Assembly: GCA_018714405.1 (NCBI GenBank)
Contig: DVNM01000032.1
Location: 1-43,193, forward strand
Direction of reading: 5' to 3'
From: Scybalenecus merdavium
Lineage (GTDB): Bacteria > Bacillota > Clostridia > Oscillospirales > Acutalibacteraceae
Length of the DNA stretch: 43,193 bases
A program made the translations under genes and the position numbers. The stretch's first letter is position 1, and every line of letters begins with the position of its first letter. Positions 1 through 7,433 of this stretch are shown here, piece by piece. Under the pieces are notes generated by a model. The model was not told the origin of the DNA, did no database searches, and worked only from the letters and a program-made list of their open reading frames with translations.

Positions 1-39
1 ATCCTCGTGTCGATGGTTCGATTCCGTCCGGAAGCACCA
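1..39 (+). tRNA. tRNA, 3' part only (identity undetermined)
   Basis: The T arm (stem GATGG/CCGTC around a TTCGATT loop), the acceptor 3' strand CGGAAGC, discriminator A and an encoded CCA at 37-39 are visible. The anticodon lies outside the window, so the amino acid cannot be assigned. It heads a small tRNA cluster with tRNA-Gly and tRNA-Cys. Confidence 0.85.
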
Positions 40-44
40 TATTT

Positions 45-120
45 GCGGATGTAGCTCATCTGGTAGAGCGCCACCTTGCCAAGGTGGAGGTAGCGGGTTC
101 GAGCCCCGTCATCCGCTCCA
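45..120 (+). tRNA. tRNA-Gly (GCC)
   Basis: This is a full cloverleaf of 76 nt with acceptor GCGGATG paired to CATCCGC and an encoded CCA at 118-120. The anticodon stem CCACC (71-75) / GGTGG (83-87) encloses the loop TTGCCAA, giving anticodon GCC at 78-80. It sits 5 nt after the preceding tRNA and is followed directly by an intrinsic terminator. Confidence 0.97.
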
Positions 121-122
121 CG

Positions 123-156
123 GACTCTTAAAATTCAATGTTTTAAGAGTCTTTTT
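123..156 (+). terminator. intrinsic terminator after tRNA-Gly
   Basis: An 11-bp stem (123-133 paired with 141-151) with a 7-nt loop is followed by a T run at 152-156. It ends the tRNA-Gly transcript, although tRNA-Cys begins only 6 nt later. Confidence 0.85.
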
Positions 157-161
157 CATAA

Positions 162-236
162 GGCACCATAGCCAAGTGGTAAGGCAGAGCTCTGCAAAAG
201 CTTTATGCCCCAGTTCAAATCTGGGTGGTGCCTCCA
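162..236 (+). tRNA. tRNA-Cys (GCA)
   Basis: This is a 75-nt cloverleaf with acceptor GGCACCA paired to TGGTGCC and an encoded CCA at 234-236. The anticodon stem GAGCT (187-191) / AGCTT (199-203) encloses CTGCAAA, giving anticodon GCA at 194-196. Confidence 0.96.
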
Positions 237-240
237 AGTC

Positions 241-273
241 GGAGCAAAGGCAACTTTGCTCCTTTTTCTTTTT
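241..273 (+). terminator. intrinsic terminator after tRNA-Cys
   Basis: A 9-bp stem GGAGCAAAG (241-249) / CTTTGCTCC (254-262) with a 4-nt loop is followed by TTTTTCTTTTT. It lies only 4 nt upstream of the Nudix gene's Shine-Dalgarno, so that gene probably depends on read-through from the tRNA cluster; I see no separate promoter between them. Confidence 0.85.
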
Positions 274-289
274 GGCAGGAGGTGTGGCC

Positions 290-757
290 GTGGCAAGGCT
301 GGCGTATCAAGTACTTGTTTTGCCTTATTTTATTTCACCCGCTGCAAGCGGTCAGTCGGTTTTGTACGCGCTTTTTCGCCGGCGCGACACATCTGTTTGG
401 CAGTTTATTGCCGGCGGCGGTGAAACGGGCGATGCCTGTACACTGGATTCAGCCAAGCGCGAGGCGTGGGAAGAGGCACGAATCCCTTTTTCGTCCAAGT
501 ATACGCAGCTGCAGACGACCTGCAGCATTGCAGCCGAATGTTTTAAAAACGCTGCCGCTTTGTGGGGAGAAAGCTGTTTCGTAATACCGGAGTATTCTTT
601 CGCCGTTATGGTCCAAAAACAGGATCTGGCGCTTTCTGACGAACATACCGAGTACATGTGGGCAGATTATGAAACGGCCAGTCGCATGCTGCGGTATGAC
701 AGCAACCGGGTGGCTTTGTATGAACTGAACAGCCGGCTGCGCATGGGCTTGGTTTGA
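290..757 (+). CDS. Nudix hydrolase (dATP pyrophosphohydrolase-like)
   Basis: This is a 155-residue single-domain Nudix protein that probably hydrolyses a nucleoside diphosphate-linked substrate in the cytoplasm. The Nudix box begins at the GGGETGD segment and continues to KREAWEEARI, with the REUxEE core intact. The loop between GGGE and the REAWEE helix is one residue longer than in typical dATP-pyrophosphohydrolase-like members, and the Glu expected seven residues into the box is not cleanly aligned (Asp-Ala instead). The start is the GTG at 290, chosen because AGGAGG at 277-282 is 7 nt upstream; an earlier ATG at 176 would run through tRNA-Cys and is not credible. No promoter of its own was seen. 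The substrate cannot be told from sequence alone. Confidence 0.8.
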   Translation: MARLAYQVLVLPYFISPAASGQSVLYALFRRRDTSVWQFIAGGGETGDACTLDSAKREAWEEARIPFSSKYTQLQTTCSIAAECFKNAAALWGESCFVIPEYSFAVMVQKQDLALSDEHTEYMWADYETASRMLRYDSNRVALYELNSRLRMGLV

Positions 758-773
758 AAATGCTAAAAAATAC

Positions 774-810
774 CATGAAAAAATCCCGGTCAGCCCGGGA
801 TTTTTCTTTT
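774..810. terminator. bidirectional intrinsic terminator
   Basis: A 9-bp stem AAATCCCGG (781-789) / CCGGGATTT (795-803) has T runs on the plus strand (803-810, with one C) and, read in reverse, on the minus strand (A run 775-783). It serves both the Nudix gene and the convergent metallophosphoesterase. Its left arm shares 12 nt, AAATCCCGGTCA, with the duplicated terminator near 14.5 kb. Confidence 0.8.
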
Positions 811-878
811 GCGCGTTATAACGCATTTACATTTTTAGATGTGTGTTCGTGAAGTGTTTGCATACTGCGGTTTACCGT

Positions 879-2252
879 TTATATTTTCCAGTCAAGCACC
901 GCTTCATAGTCCATTTGTTTTTCATCGCCGATCAGCCCCAGCATCAGCCCTTTCAGGTCACTGAGCACCGGATTTGATGCGCCGGCCTTTTTCTCGATGA
1001 TACGCGTTATAGGCTTCAGCCTGTCCATCAGTTTGGAAACGGCTGCATACATCGGTGTGCCGCGCACATAGGGCTCGTTGCCGGTAAAAATGTTGCGCAC
1101 AAGCTCAACGCCGGTGTCTTTTAAAAGACGGCTGCGGATGCTGGGATCGACCTTAAAGCAAAACAGGCGCCCTACACCGCCCAGTGTAAGCTTTTGTAAA
1201 ATCTTGCCTGCGACTGTGACCGGCACTTTCAGTTTTTTGTTTTTTTCAGGGCCGCCGAACAGACGTGTAAAGAAGGCAAAGTCGTAGGCCATCGCATCTA
1301 TAATATCGGTGATCATGCGGTCAAAGCGCCAAATAAAATATTCTTCGGCTGTTTTGCCGCCTTTGTCCCAGTCAAAGTCATGGATCGTGTAAGACGTAAT
1401 ATGTATTTTCCTGGGCTCTGCCAGCATTTCTACTTTGCGGTAGGCACATGGGTGACCCACAAAAGAACCGGTGCAAATGTCGGTGATCTCATTGCCCGCC
1501 GGACTTGTAAACTGTGTCAAACTTTGGTTATGCATGTGCCCGGTAAAGATCAGGTCTACGCCTAAATCGGCCAGAAACGCGGCATTTTCACGCCAGTTCT
1601 GCATTTTGGCGTCACCCACCAGTTCAAACACGGCGTTGGCCGGCAGCAGGGGATAGTGATTGATGGCGAAAATATACTGGCCGTCTTTTTTGGCCTGCTC
1701 GGTTTGCTGACGCATCCAGGCTTTCTGGTCGTCCGTCCACACGCCCTTTGCGTGGTGTTTGTCACCGTCGCAGTTCAGTGCCAGCAGGCGAATGCCGTCG
1801 CAAAGCTGTGCCACATAGGAATGGGTCGGCCGGTGCTCCGAAAGCGCCTGTTTTGTGCCGAAGTCATAGTAGAGGTCGCGCAGATCTTCAAATGTTGTGC
1901 CCTCTACCGGTACGGTCTCATTGCCGACAAACCCGCACGAGTTGTCGTCATAGTCGTGTGCGGCCGTAATGATAAAGATTTTTTTGCCGCACGCCTCCAG
2001 TTTGCGCAGCTTTTCAATAAAAAGCAGGTGGCTGGCCTTTTCGGCACGGTAGACCAGGTCGCCCGGAATAATGACTGTATCTGTTTTTTTGTCCTGTGCA
2101 AGCTGGGCAAAACCGGCGTCGATGATCGCCTCTGTTTCGGCCACGCACTTCTGGTCGGTTCGGCTTCTTGCTTCATATGCGGGGCCGGATGCGCCCAGCC
2201 TGTTGTCAAAAAGATGTGTGTCGGTGACGATGTAAAAAGAAAAATCCTGCAA
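879..2252 (-). CDS. calcineurin-like metallophosphoesterase
   Basis: This 457-residue protein has the five blocks of a dinuclear-metal phosphoesterase: D11-x-H13 (TDTH), GD at 64-65, AHD at 98-100 in the place of GNHD, NHYP at 198-201 and GHMH at 238-241. It has no signal peptide or membrane segment, so a cytoplasmic phosphatase or phosphodiesterase is likely. After the catalytic domain (about 1-270) there is a C-terminal region of about 190 residues of unknown role. The Asn that usually precedes the motif-III His is Ala98 here. The start is the TTG at 2252, supported by an AGGAGG Shine-Dalgarno (complement of 2261-2266) 8 nt upstream. It is transcribed toward the shared terminator at 774-810. 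The substrate is unknown. Confidence 0.85.
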   Translation of the reverse strand: MQDFSFYIVTDTHLFDNRLGASGPAYEARSRTDQKCVAETEAIIDAGFAQLAQDKKTDTVIIPGDLVYRAEKASHLLFIEKLRKLEACGKKIFIITAAHDYDDNSCGFVGNETVPVEGTTFEDLRDLYYDFGTKQALSEHRPTHSYVAQLCDGIRLLALNCDGDKHHAKGVWTDDQKAWMRQQTEQAKKDGQYIFAINHYPLLPANAVFELVGDAKMQNWRENAAFLADLGVDLIFTGHMHNQSLTQFTSPAGNEITDICTGSFVGHPCAYRKVEMLAEPRKIHITSYTIHDFDWDKGGKTAEEYFIWRFDRMITDIIDAMAYDFAFFTRLFGGPEKNKKLKVPVTVAGKILQKLTLGGVGRLFCFKVDPSIRSRLLKDTGVELVRNIFTGNEPYVRGTPMYAAVSKLMDRLKPITRIIEKKAGASNPVLSDLKGLMLGLIGDEKQMDYEAVLDWKI

Positions 2253-2333
2253 TCTTTATCCCTCCTGATAGTTTATAATATCATAATGGACAGCTTACAT
2301 AATAGGAAATCGTCACAATAAATGTTTAAATAA

Positions 2334-3164
2334 TCATGTTTCTTCGTCGTTGTAGATGATCGTGGATTTTCTGTAGGCAGCCGGCGAGTAGCCTACGATT
2401 TTTTTAAAGCTTGTTGAAAAATACTGCTGGTCAGAATAGCAAAGCGCCGCCGAGATCTCGCCGATGCTCATGGATGTATTCTTCAGGTAATCCTTTGCCA
2501 GTTCTATTTTTTTGTGTATGTAGTACTGGTACGGCGTTTCCTGAAAGCGCTTTTCAAAAATGTTGATCAGGTGGTTTTTGGAGTAGCACATCTCTTTTGC
2601 CAGCTGGTCAAGGGAGAAAGGCTGCGTCAGCTTTTTATCCAGCATGTTTTTAACATACTGCGCCAAATCAGGTTCTTCCGTCAGCACATTGCTTTTCAGG
2701 TAAATGAAGATTTTAAGCAGTTCTACGGTGATCAGATCTGTGATGCGTTGGTAGTCGTACGATGTATTGAAACCAATGTCAAAAATAGTGCTGAACATTT
2801 TTTTGATGTGGCAGTTTTCAAAAAGGTAAACGTTTTTCGGCAGGTACAACTGTACCATGGCTTCGGCCAGCGGTCCTTCAAAACAGATCCAGTATTTGTG
2901 CCACGGATTCTGCGGATCCGGGTAATACTTATGCCGGCTTCCTTTTGTGAGCAAAAAAACATCGCCGCTTTTCGGGTGCAGGGTCTGCCCGTTGATGACC
3001 AAAGTGCCCTCGCCGGCTACAATGTACTCCAGCGACAGCAAGTCGGAACAGCGCCGTTCAATGTAATATTTTTCATCGCAGACGGTTTCTCCCACCAATC
3101 GAATGTTCAGCGGGTTGTCCTTTTTCATGAAAACAGTAAAGTTTTTCAAATTTTCCATAATCAA
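2334..3164 (-). CDS. AraC-family transcriptional regulator
   Basis: This 276-residue regulator has an N-terminal cupin-like ligand-binding domain (about 20-150) and a C-terminal double helix-turn-helix (about 172-270) with the AraC signature around IGEISAALCYSDQQYFSTSFKK cut as IGEISAALCY and YFSTSFKKIVGYSPAAYRK. It is divergent from the sialidase/transporter operon and is most simply its regulator, sensing a sugar-derived inducer; that is inference from position. The start is probably TTG at 3164, because AAGGA (complement of 3171-3175) is 6 nt upstream; the in-frame ATG at 3158 is the alternative. A TTCACA/TATAAC promoter lies just upstream. Confidence 0.88.
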   Translation of the reverse strand: MIMENLKNFTVFMKKDNPLNIRLVGETVCDEKYYIERRCSDLLSLEYIVAGEGTLVINGQTLHPKSGDVFLLTKGSRHKYYPDPQNPWHKYWICFEGPLAEAMVQLYLPKNVYLFENCHIKKMFSTIFDIGFNTSYDYQRITDLITVELLKIFIYLKSNVLTEEPDLAQYVKNMLDKKLTQPFSLDQLAKEMCYSKNHLINIFEKRFQETPYQYYIHKKIELAKDYLKNTSMSIGEISAALCYSDQQYFSTSFKKIVGYSPAAYRKSTIIYNDEET

Positions 3165-3182
3165 CCATTTTCCTTCACAAAT

Positions 3183-3212
3183 GTTATAACCCTATGTTAG
3201 CACAAATGTGAA
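3183..3212 (-). promoter_or_regulatory. sigma-A type promoter of the AraC regulator
   Basis: On the minus strand a -35 TTCACA (complement of 3207-3212) and a -10 TATAAC (complement of 3183-3188) are separated by 18 nt. It lies just upstream of the regulator's ribosome binding site. Confidence 0.5.
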
Positions 3213-3232
3213 ATTAATTCAATCTTGAAATG

Positions 3233-3270
3233 TGCATAAAAATACATTGGAACAAAATTTTTGCATAAAA
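3233..3270. promoter_or_regulatory. candidate operator: TGCATAAAA direct repeat
   Basis: The 9-mer TGCATAAAA occurs at 3233-3241 and again at 3262-3270, 29 nt apart and in the same orientation, within the divergent AraC/sialidase intergenic region. AraC-type regulators commonly bind direct repeats in such positions. The link to this regulator is inference. Confidence 0.35.
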
Positions 3271-3323
3271 GCATCAATTTGTTTTAAGCTTGTCATTATT
3301 TTTGCTATTTTAAAAAGTTTTTA

Positions 3324-3352
3324 TTGAATTTGAATTATAGTTTTTGTATAAT
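3324..3352 (+). promoter_or_regulatory. sigma-A type promoter of the sialidase operon
   Basis: A -35 TTGAAT (3324-3329) and a perfect -10 TATAAT (3347-3352) are separated by 17 nt. Transcription would begin near 3359, giving an 80-nt leader with a short hairpin (ACTTGC 3374-3379 / GCAAGT 3390-3395). The AraC protein is the likely controller. Confidence 0.75.
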
Positions 3353-3439
3353 TAAATGTATATCACGGTGAGCACTTGCTGTTTTCAGTGCAAGTTAAAT
3401 TTGCAGCAGGTTCGGCGGTACCGTCTTTAGGGGGAAAGA

Positions 3440-4738
3440 ATGAAGTTTCAAACCGTTTTTGGACCCGGTCTTGGCGGGCCGTCTGAATATTATCGCATTC
3501 CTTCGGCTGTCACCACAAAACACGGCACCGTTGTTTTGTGCGCGGATGCGCGTTACTGCAGCGGCATGGACAACCCCAACCGTATCGACAAGGTCGTGCG
3601 CCGCAGTATAGACGGCGGCAAAACATGGGGCGATTTTATTGTGGCTGCGCAGGAACACGGCAGCAAGCAGATGCGCTCGTCAGCGGCAATCGACCCGGCC
3701 ATGGTGTATGTAGAGGCGCTTGACCGGATTTATATGATCTATTCCCACACGCCTGCCGGCGTCGGCATTCGCAACAGCCGCTGCAGCATGGGCGAGGATG
3801 CGCAGGGCAACCGCATCGTGTGCGGGCGATTTGGGAAATACATACTGAAAGACGGACGGCTTTATAAACGAAATGGTCAGCCAAGCGAATTTTTGGTTTT
3901 GTCCAATGGCGATGTTGAAAAAAACGGCAAAAAATACGGCAACATCTATACCGGCAGCCGTTTTCGCGAAATGCCGACTTCAACACTCATGCTTTGCTAC
4001 AGCGATGATGACGGTGTGACTTGGCAGGGGCACACTTCTTTAAATGCCCAGGTCAAGGAAGATTATATGAGCTTTATCGGCCCCGGACCTGGCTGTGGCA
4101 TCGTTATTCAAAGCGGTCTTTACAAGGGGCGTATCGTGCTGCCGATTTATTTTGGTACGCGCATGTTTCCGCTGCGGCTTTCCTGTTGTGTGATCTACAG
4201 CGACGATGGCGGCAGGCACTGGCGCCGCGGCGAAACGCCGAACAACACGCGCACGGACGGCGGTAAAAAACTGAACTGCATGACGATCCGTGCCGGGCAG
4301 ATGCTGACCGAATCCCAGTTGATCGAGCAGGATGGCGGCATTTTAAAATATTTTATGCGCAATCACGACAAAGCACGCAGTGTGGCCGTCGCCTACAGCA
4401 AAAACGGTGGCGAAAGCTGGGAAAATTTCCGACTGGATGTCGATTTGCCGCAGCCGATCTGTCAAACTTCTGTTTTGAAGCTGACCGGCACCGAAAAGCC
4501 GACGGTTGTTTTACTGAATCCGGCAGACCGCCAAAAACGCGAAAACGGAACGGTGCGCCTTTCAGAGGACGACGGCGAGACATTCCCGTACGCCCGTCAG
4601 CTGAAAGAGGGCAGTTTCGTATACAGCGCGCTTACACAGCTGCCAAACGGGAACATCGGCGCTGCGTTTGAGCCGGATACAGCTTGCAGAGAAATACTTT
4701 TCGCCGAATTTTCGACGGATTGGATTAAAGGGGAATAA
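3440..4738 (+). CDS. exo-alpha-sialidase, GH33, intracellular
   Basis: This 432-residue enzyme should release terminal sialic acid from glycans by the retaining GH33 mechanism. The YRIPS motif places the first arginine at R19, the acid/base Asp region is SGMDN (D44) followed by VVRRS, the supporting Glu is E291 (TESQLIEQ), another arginine is R307 (FMRN) and the nucleophile is Y395 (FVYSAL). Asp-box repeats are seen as SIDGGKTW, SDDDGVTW, SDDGGRHW, SKNGGESW and SEDDGETF. There is no signal peptide, so it acts inside the cell on imported substrate. A segment at about 115-170 is the small insertion common in this family. The start ATG follows AGGGGGAAAGA. It is 16 nt upstream of the transporter gene and shares its promoter, which suggests uptake of a sialylated oligosaccharide before cleavage; no sialic acid catabolic genes (nanA, nanE, nanK) are in the window. 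Confidence 0.9.
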   Translation: MKFQTVFGPGLGGPSEYYRIPSAVTTKHGTVVLCADARYCSGMDNPNRIDKVVRRSIDGGKTWGDFIVAAQEHGSKQMRSSAAIDPAMVYVEALDRIYMIYSHTPAGVGIRNSRCSMGEDAQGNRIVCGRFGKYILKDGRLYKRNGQPSEFLVLSNGDVEKNGKKYGNIYTGSRFREMPTSTLMLCYSDDDGVTWQGHTSLNAQVKEDYMSFIGPGPGCGIVIQSGLYKGRIVLPIYFGTRMFPLRLSCCVIYSDDGGRHWRRGETPNNTRTDGGKKLNCMTIRAGQMLTESQLIEQDGGILKYFMRNHDKARSVAVAYSKNGGESWENFRLDVDLPQPICQTSVLKLTGTEKPTVVLLNPADRQKRENGTVRLSEDDGETFPYARQLKEGSFVYSALTQLPNGNIGAAFEPDTACREILFAEFSTDWIKGE

Positions 4739-4754
4739 GCGAAAGGATGAGAAG

Positions 4755-7232
4755 ATGGCTAACAATAATTCAAATTTGAAAGCTAAAGCAAAAGAGCTGG
4801 TCACGAATGTGCGCCAGCATTGGAACGAGCCGTCCAATGGGCGTTACATGCCGTTTAAGGAGATCCTTGGTTATGCCGGCGGCGGTATAGGCGTCAAGTT
4901 CCTGGCGGTCATGGCCACGAACATGATCCTGTCGTCTACTAACGTGCTGATCGGCAATACACTTGGCGTAGATCCGATCGACATGTATATCCTCTATGTG
5001 ATCTCGGTCATTGTCAACATTCCACTGTCCGGTGTACGCGCCAATATTATTGACAATACGCGCAGCAAAGAGGGTAAGTACAGACCCTATATCGTTAAAA
5101 TGGGCATTCCGAGCGCCATCATTACGATCCTGTTCGTTTGGTTCCCTTATCAGCAATTTGGCGCTTTGTTTGGGGAAGGCACCTTTTTCGGACGCGAACG
5201 CGCCTATGTGGTCACCTGCGCCGTTGTGCTGCTTCTGAACTTTGCGCAGCTGTTCTTTTATTATTTCTTTTATGAATCTTACGACAACCTGCTGCACCTG
5301 CTTTCCTCCAACACGGAGGAACGTGCCGATGTGGCCACGATCAAAGGCGTCATCTACTCCCTGGCGCCGTCTATCCTGAATCTGGCCATGCCGATCATGG
5401 CGCAGCTCTTTACCAACAACAACATGTACGACATCCGTCTGTACAGATATCTTTATCCGCCGCTTTCGATCCTTTCGGTCATCCTTTGTATTGTTGTGTA
5501 TGTCAACACAAAGGAAAAGATCGTGCAGGCCAGAACGCACGTTATCCAAATCAAGTTTATGGATGCGCTGCGTGAAGTTGTGCACAACAAATATTTCTGG
5601 GTCATCGCAATGGGCACATGGCTCAGTTTCCTGGAAACATCGATCGCGGTCATCCTGAACTGGCTGTATAACTACGGCGGTATCTGCAATGGCGGCACAT
5701 TTTCGCTGATCACGCTTGTCTGCCAGAATGCCGGTCTGGTCGGTATGCTGCTGGCGCCGTTTTTCATTCATCGGTTTGGCAAGCGCGCTGTGCTGATCAT
5801 TACGAACGTGATGAATATTGTTTTCATTGCGCTGATGCTTCCGGTCGTGCAGGTGATCGACATGACAGGTACCAGCGAAAGCTTCTTAAATACATACCTG
5901 CCGCTGATCCTTTTGGTCGTTTGCTTCTGGATGAACAATCTGATGAATGCGTTTGCGCAGATCTTAACGCCTACGATCAACGCAGATATTCGCGATTATC
6001 AGCAATATATCAGCGGTGAACGTATTGACGGCACATTTTTGACCATTACAGCGTTCGGCAATATCATCACGGTGGCAACGAGCGGCATTGTCAACTTCCT
6101 GTATGACCGTTTCGGCATCAACGAAGAAACGGCGCGTGTCGTGATGCAGAATCCGGAAGTTATGAACCGCACTATGCGCAACGGTTCCGTTGTTGGTGAT
6201 GTGATAAACGACGCCATTACTGCCGGAAATGCCAATATTTCCTATTTCTCTCTTTACGACAACGATGTTTTGAAAACGATGCTTACCGTGCTGATCATTG
6301 CTTCGATCGGCGGCGCCGTGATCAATGTTATCCCGTATTTCTTCTACGATCTGACGGAACTGAAGCAGCAGGGCATGGTCAAGGTGCTGAAAATCCGTGC
6401 TTTCTTTGAGGATTTTGGCAACAATGCGCTGAGCGACAACGATTTGGTCGAGGTTGTGGATATGGTCAAAACAGCGAACGAGCTGATCGGCCTTTCGGAA
6501 ACGACCGCTTCCAGGGACGCGATCAAAGCGGCGCGCAGAACAAAAGACAAAGCGGCTATAAAACAGGCCAAGGCAGATTACAAAGCCGTTCTTGCCCGTA
6601 ATACGGAAATCAAGCTGGCGCCGTATGTGCTTAACGAGTTGTCACGTTTTGAAAGCACGCTCGGCCGTATGCAGATCGCCGATGCACACGCGGTTTACGA
6701 CGTGGGCCTGGCCGGTTTGAAAAATGTTGACCTGGCGCAGCTCAGACGCGCTTTGCAGGATGCAAAAAAATTACCGAATAAAACGGAGGAAGAAAAAGAG
6801 ATCCGTAAATATAAGGTGAGATTTTGCAGAACACGGATCACGGCCAAAAAATATTACAATAAGTATTATGGCGACAAGATGATCGAAACGCCGGATGATT
6901 CCCATTTGAACGAATTGTACAATATTGAAGAACGCTACGATGCGGAAGAAGACGTGCTTTACAAAAAACTGTTTGATGCGCAGGAGAAGAAGGACAAGCA
7001 GGCGGTACAGCAGCTGCGTGCGCAGATCAAGGAACTGAAAGAAAAGTTCAAAGCGCTCAACAAAGAGATCACGCAGGAGCAGGACCGCAGACTTTCTTAT
7101 ACACGTTCAGCCAAACCGTATCTGGACGCGCAAAAGGTGCTGCGCCAGGCAGAAAACTATACGCACTTTGATGAGATCAAAGCCCAGTACGGTGCCGCCA
7201 AAGAACGTATGGAAGCTTTGGTTCAGGCGTAA
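4755..7232 (+). CDS. GPH/MFS-type glycoside transporter with long cytoplasmic tail
   Basis: This 825-residue membrane protein has a transporter core of about 535 residues with roughly 12 hydrophobic segments. The GKYRPYI motif in the loop after the first segments is typical of the glycoside-pentoside-hexuronide cation symporter family. The last segment ends near FFYDLTEL (about 525). A hydrophilic tail of about 290 residues follows, rich in Lys, Glu and Ala, with heptad-like stretches suggesting helices or coiled coil; ordinary GPH carriers stop near 450-500 residues. The start is ATG 4755 with AAGGA 7 nt upstream. The gene follows the sialidase by 16 nt in the same operon, so a sialylated or related glycan is the plausible substrate. 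The tail has no motif that I recognise. Confidence 0.85.
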   Translation: MANNNSNLKAKAKELVTNVRQHWNEPSNGRYMPFKEILGYAGGGIGVKFLAVMATNMILSSTNVLIGNTLGVDPIDMYILYVISVIVNIPLSGVRANIIDNTRSKEGKYRPYIVKMGIPSAIITILFVWFPYQQFGALFGEGTFFGRERAYVVTCAVVLLLNFAQLFFYYFFYESYDNLLHLLSSNTEERADVATIKGVIYSLAPSILNLAMPIMAQLFTNNNMYDIRLYRYLYPPLSILSVILCIVVYVNTKEKIVQARTHVIQIKFMDALREVVHNKYFWVIAMGTWLSFLETSIAVILNWLYNYGGICNGGTFSLITLVCQNAGLVGMLLAPFFIHRFGKRAVLIITNVMNIVFIALMLPVVQVIDMTGTSESFLNTYLPLILLVVCFWMNNLMNAFAQILTPTINADIRDYQQYISGERIDGTFLTITAFGNIITVATSGIVNFLYDRFGINEETARVVMQNPEVMNRTMRNGSVVGDVINDAITAGNANISYFSLYDNDVLKTMLTVLIIASIGGAVINVIPYFFYDLTELKQQGMVKVLKIRAFFEDFGNNALSDNDLVEVVDMVKTANELIGLSETTASRDAIKAARRTKDKAAIKQAKADYKAVLARNTEIKLAPYVLNELSRFESTLGRMQIADAHAVYDVGLAGLKNVDLAQLRRALQDAKKLPNKTEEEKEIRKYKVRFCRTRITAKKYYNKYYGDKMIETPDDSHLNELYNIEERYDAEEDVLYKKLFDAQEKKDKQAVQQLRAQIKELKEKFKALNKEITQEQDRRLSYTRSAKPYLDAQKVLRQAENYTHFDEIKAQYGAAKERMEALVQA

Positions 7233-7251
7233 AAGCAAATATATCGTACAT

Positions 7252-7285
7252 AAAAAGACAGCAGAAAAAATCTGCTGTCTTTTTT
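7252..7285 (+). terminator. intrinsic terminator of the sialidase/transporter operon
   Basis: A 13-bp stem AAAAGACAGCAGA (7253-7265) / TCTGCTGTCTTTT (7271-7283) with a 5-nt loop ends in a T run. It separates this operon from the NEAT/ECF operon. Confidence 0.9.
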
Positions 7286-7340
7286 GTTGCCCTGAAAAGT
7301 TTGGCGCGGCAAACATTGGCGGCTGCTTGATAGGAAATCA

Positions 7341-7369
7341 TTGACAATGCGCAAATATTAGTGTAGACT
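7341..7369 (+). promoter_or_regulatory. promoter of the NEAT/ABC/ECF operon
   Basis: A consensus -35 TTGACA (7341-7346) and a -10 TAGACT (7364-7369) are separated by 17 nt. The -10 lies inside a set of inverted repeats, so a repressor bound there would block RNA polymerase. Confidence 0.7.
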
Positions 7370-7389
7370 AACTGATTAGTCAGGACTAT
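7358..7389. promoter_or_regulatory. phased TTAGT/ACTAA operator, DtxR-type iron box candidate
   Basis: Four half-sites alternate in orientation every 9 bp: TTAGT 7358-7362, ACTAA 7367-7371, TTAGT 7376-7380 and ACTAT 7385-7389, each separated by 4 nt. The first 19 bp match about 13 positions of the DtxR/IdeR consensus as I remember it (TTAG-GTTAG-CCTAACCTAA). The array covers the -10 and the expected start point, which fits an iron-dependent repressor. A further palindrome, CAGGA-CTA-TCCTG, is at 7381-7393. The identity of the regulator is inference. Confidence 0.5.
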
Positions 7390-7433
7390 CCTGGCTCGAA
7401 AATAAGAAAAACAATTCAGGAAAGGAAATAACA

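Noticed and set aside
176..289. Longer Nudix frame starting at ATG 176
   Set aside because: It would read through the tRNA-Cys gene and its terminator; the GTG at 290 has a well-placed AGGAGG.
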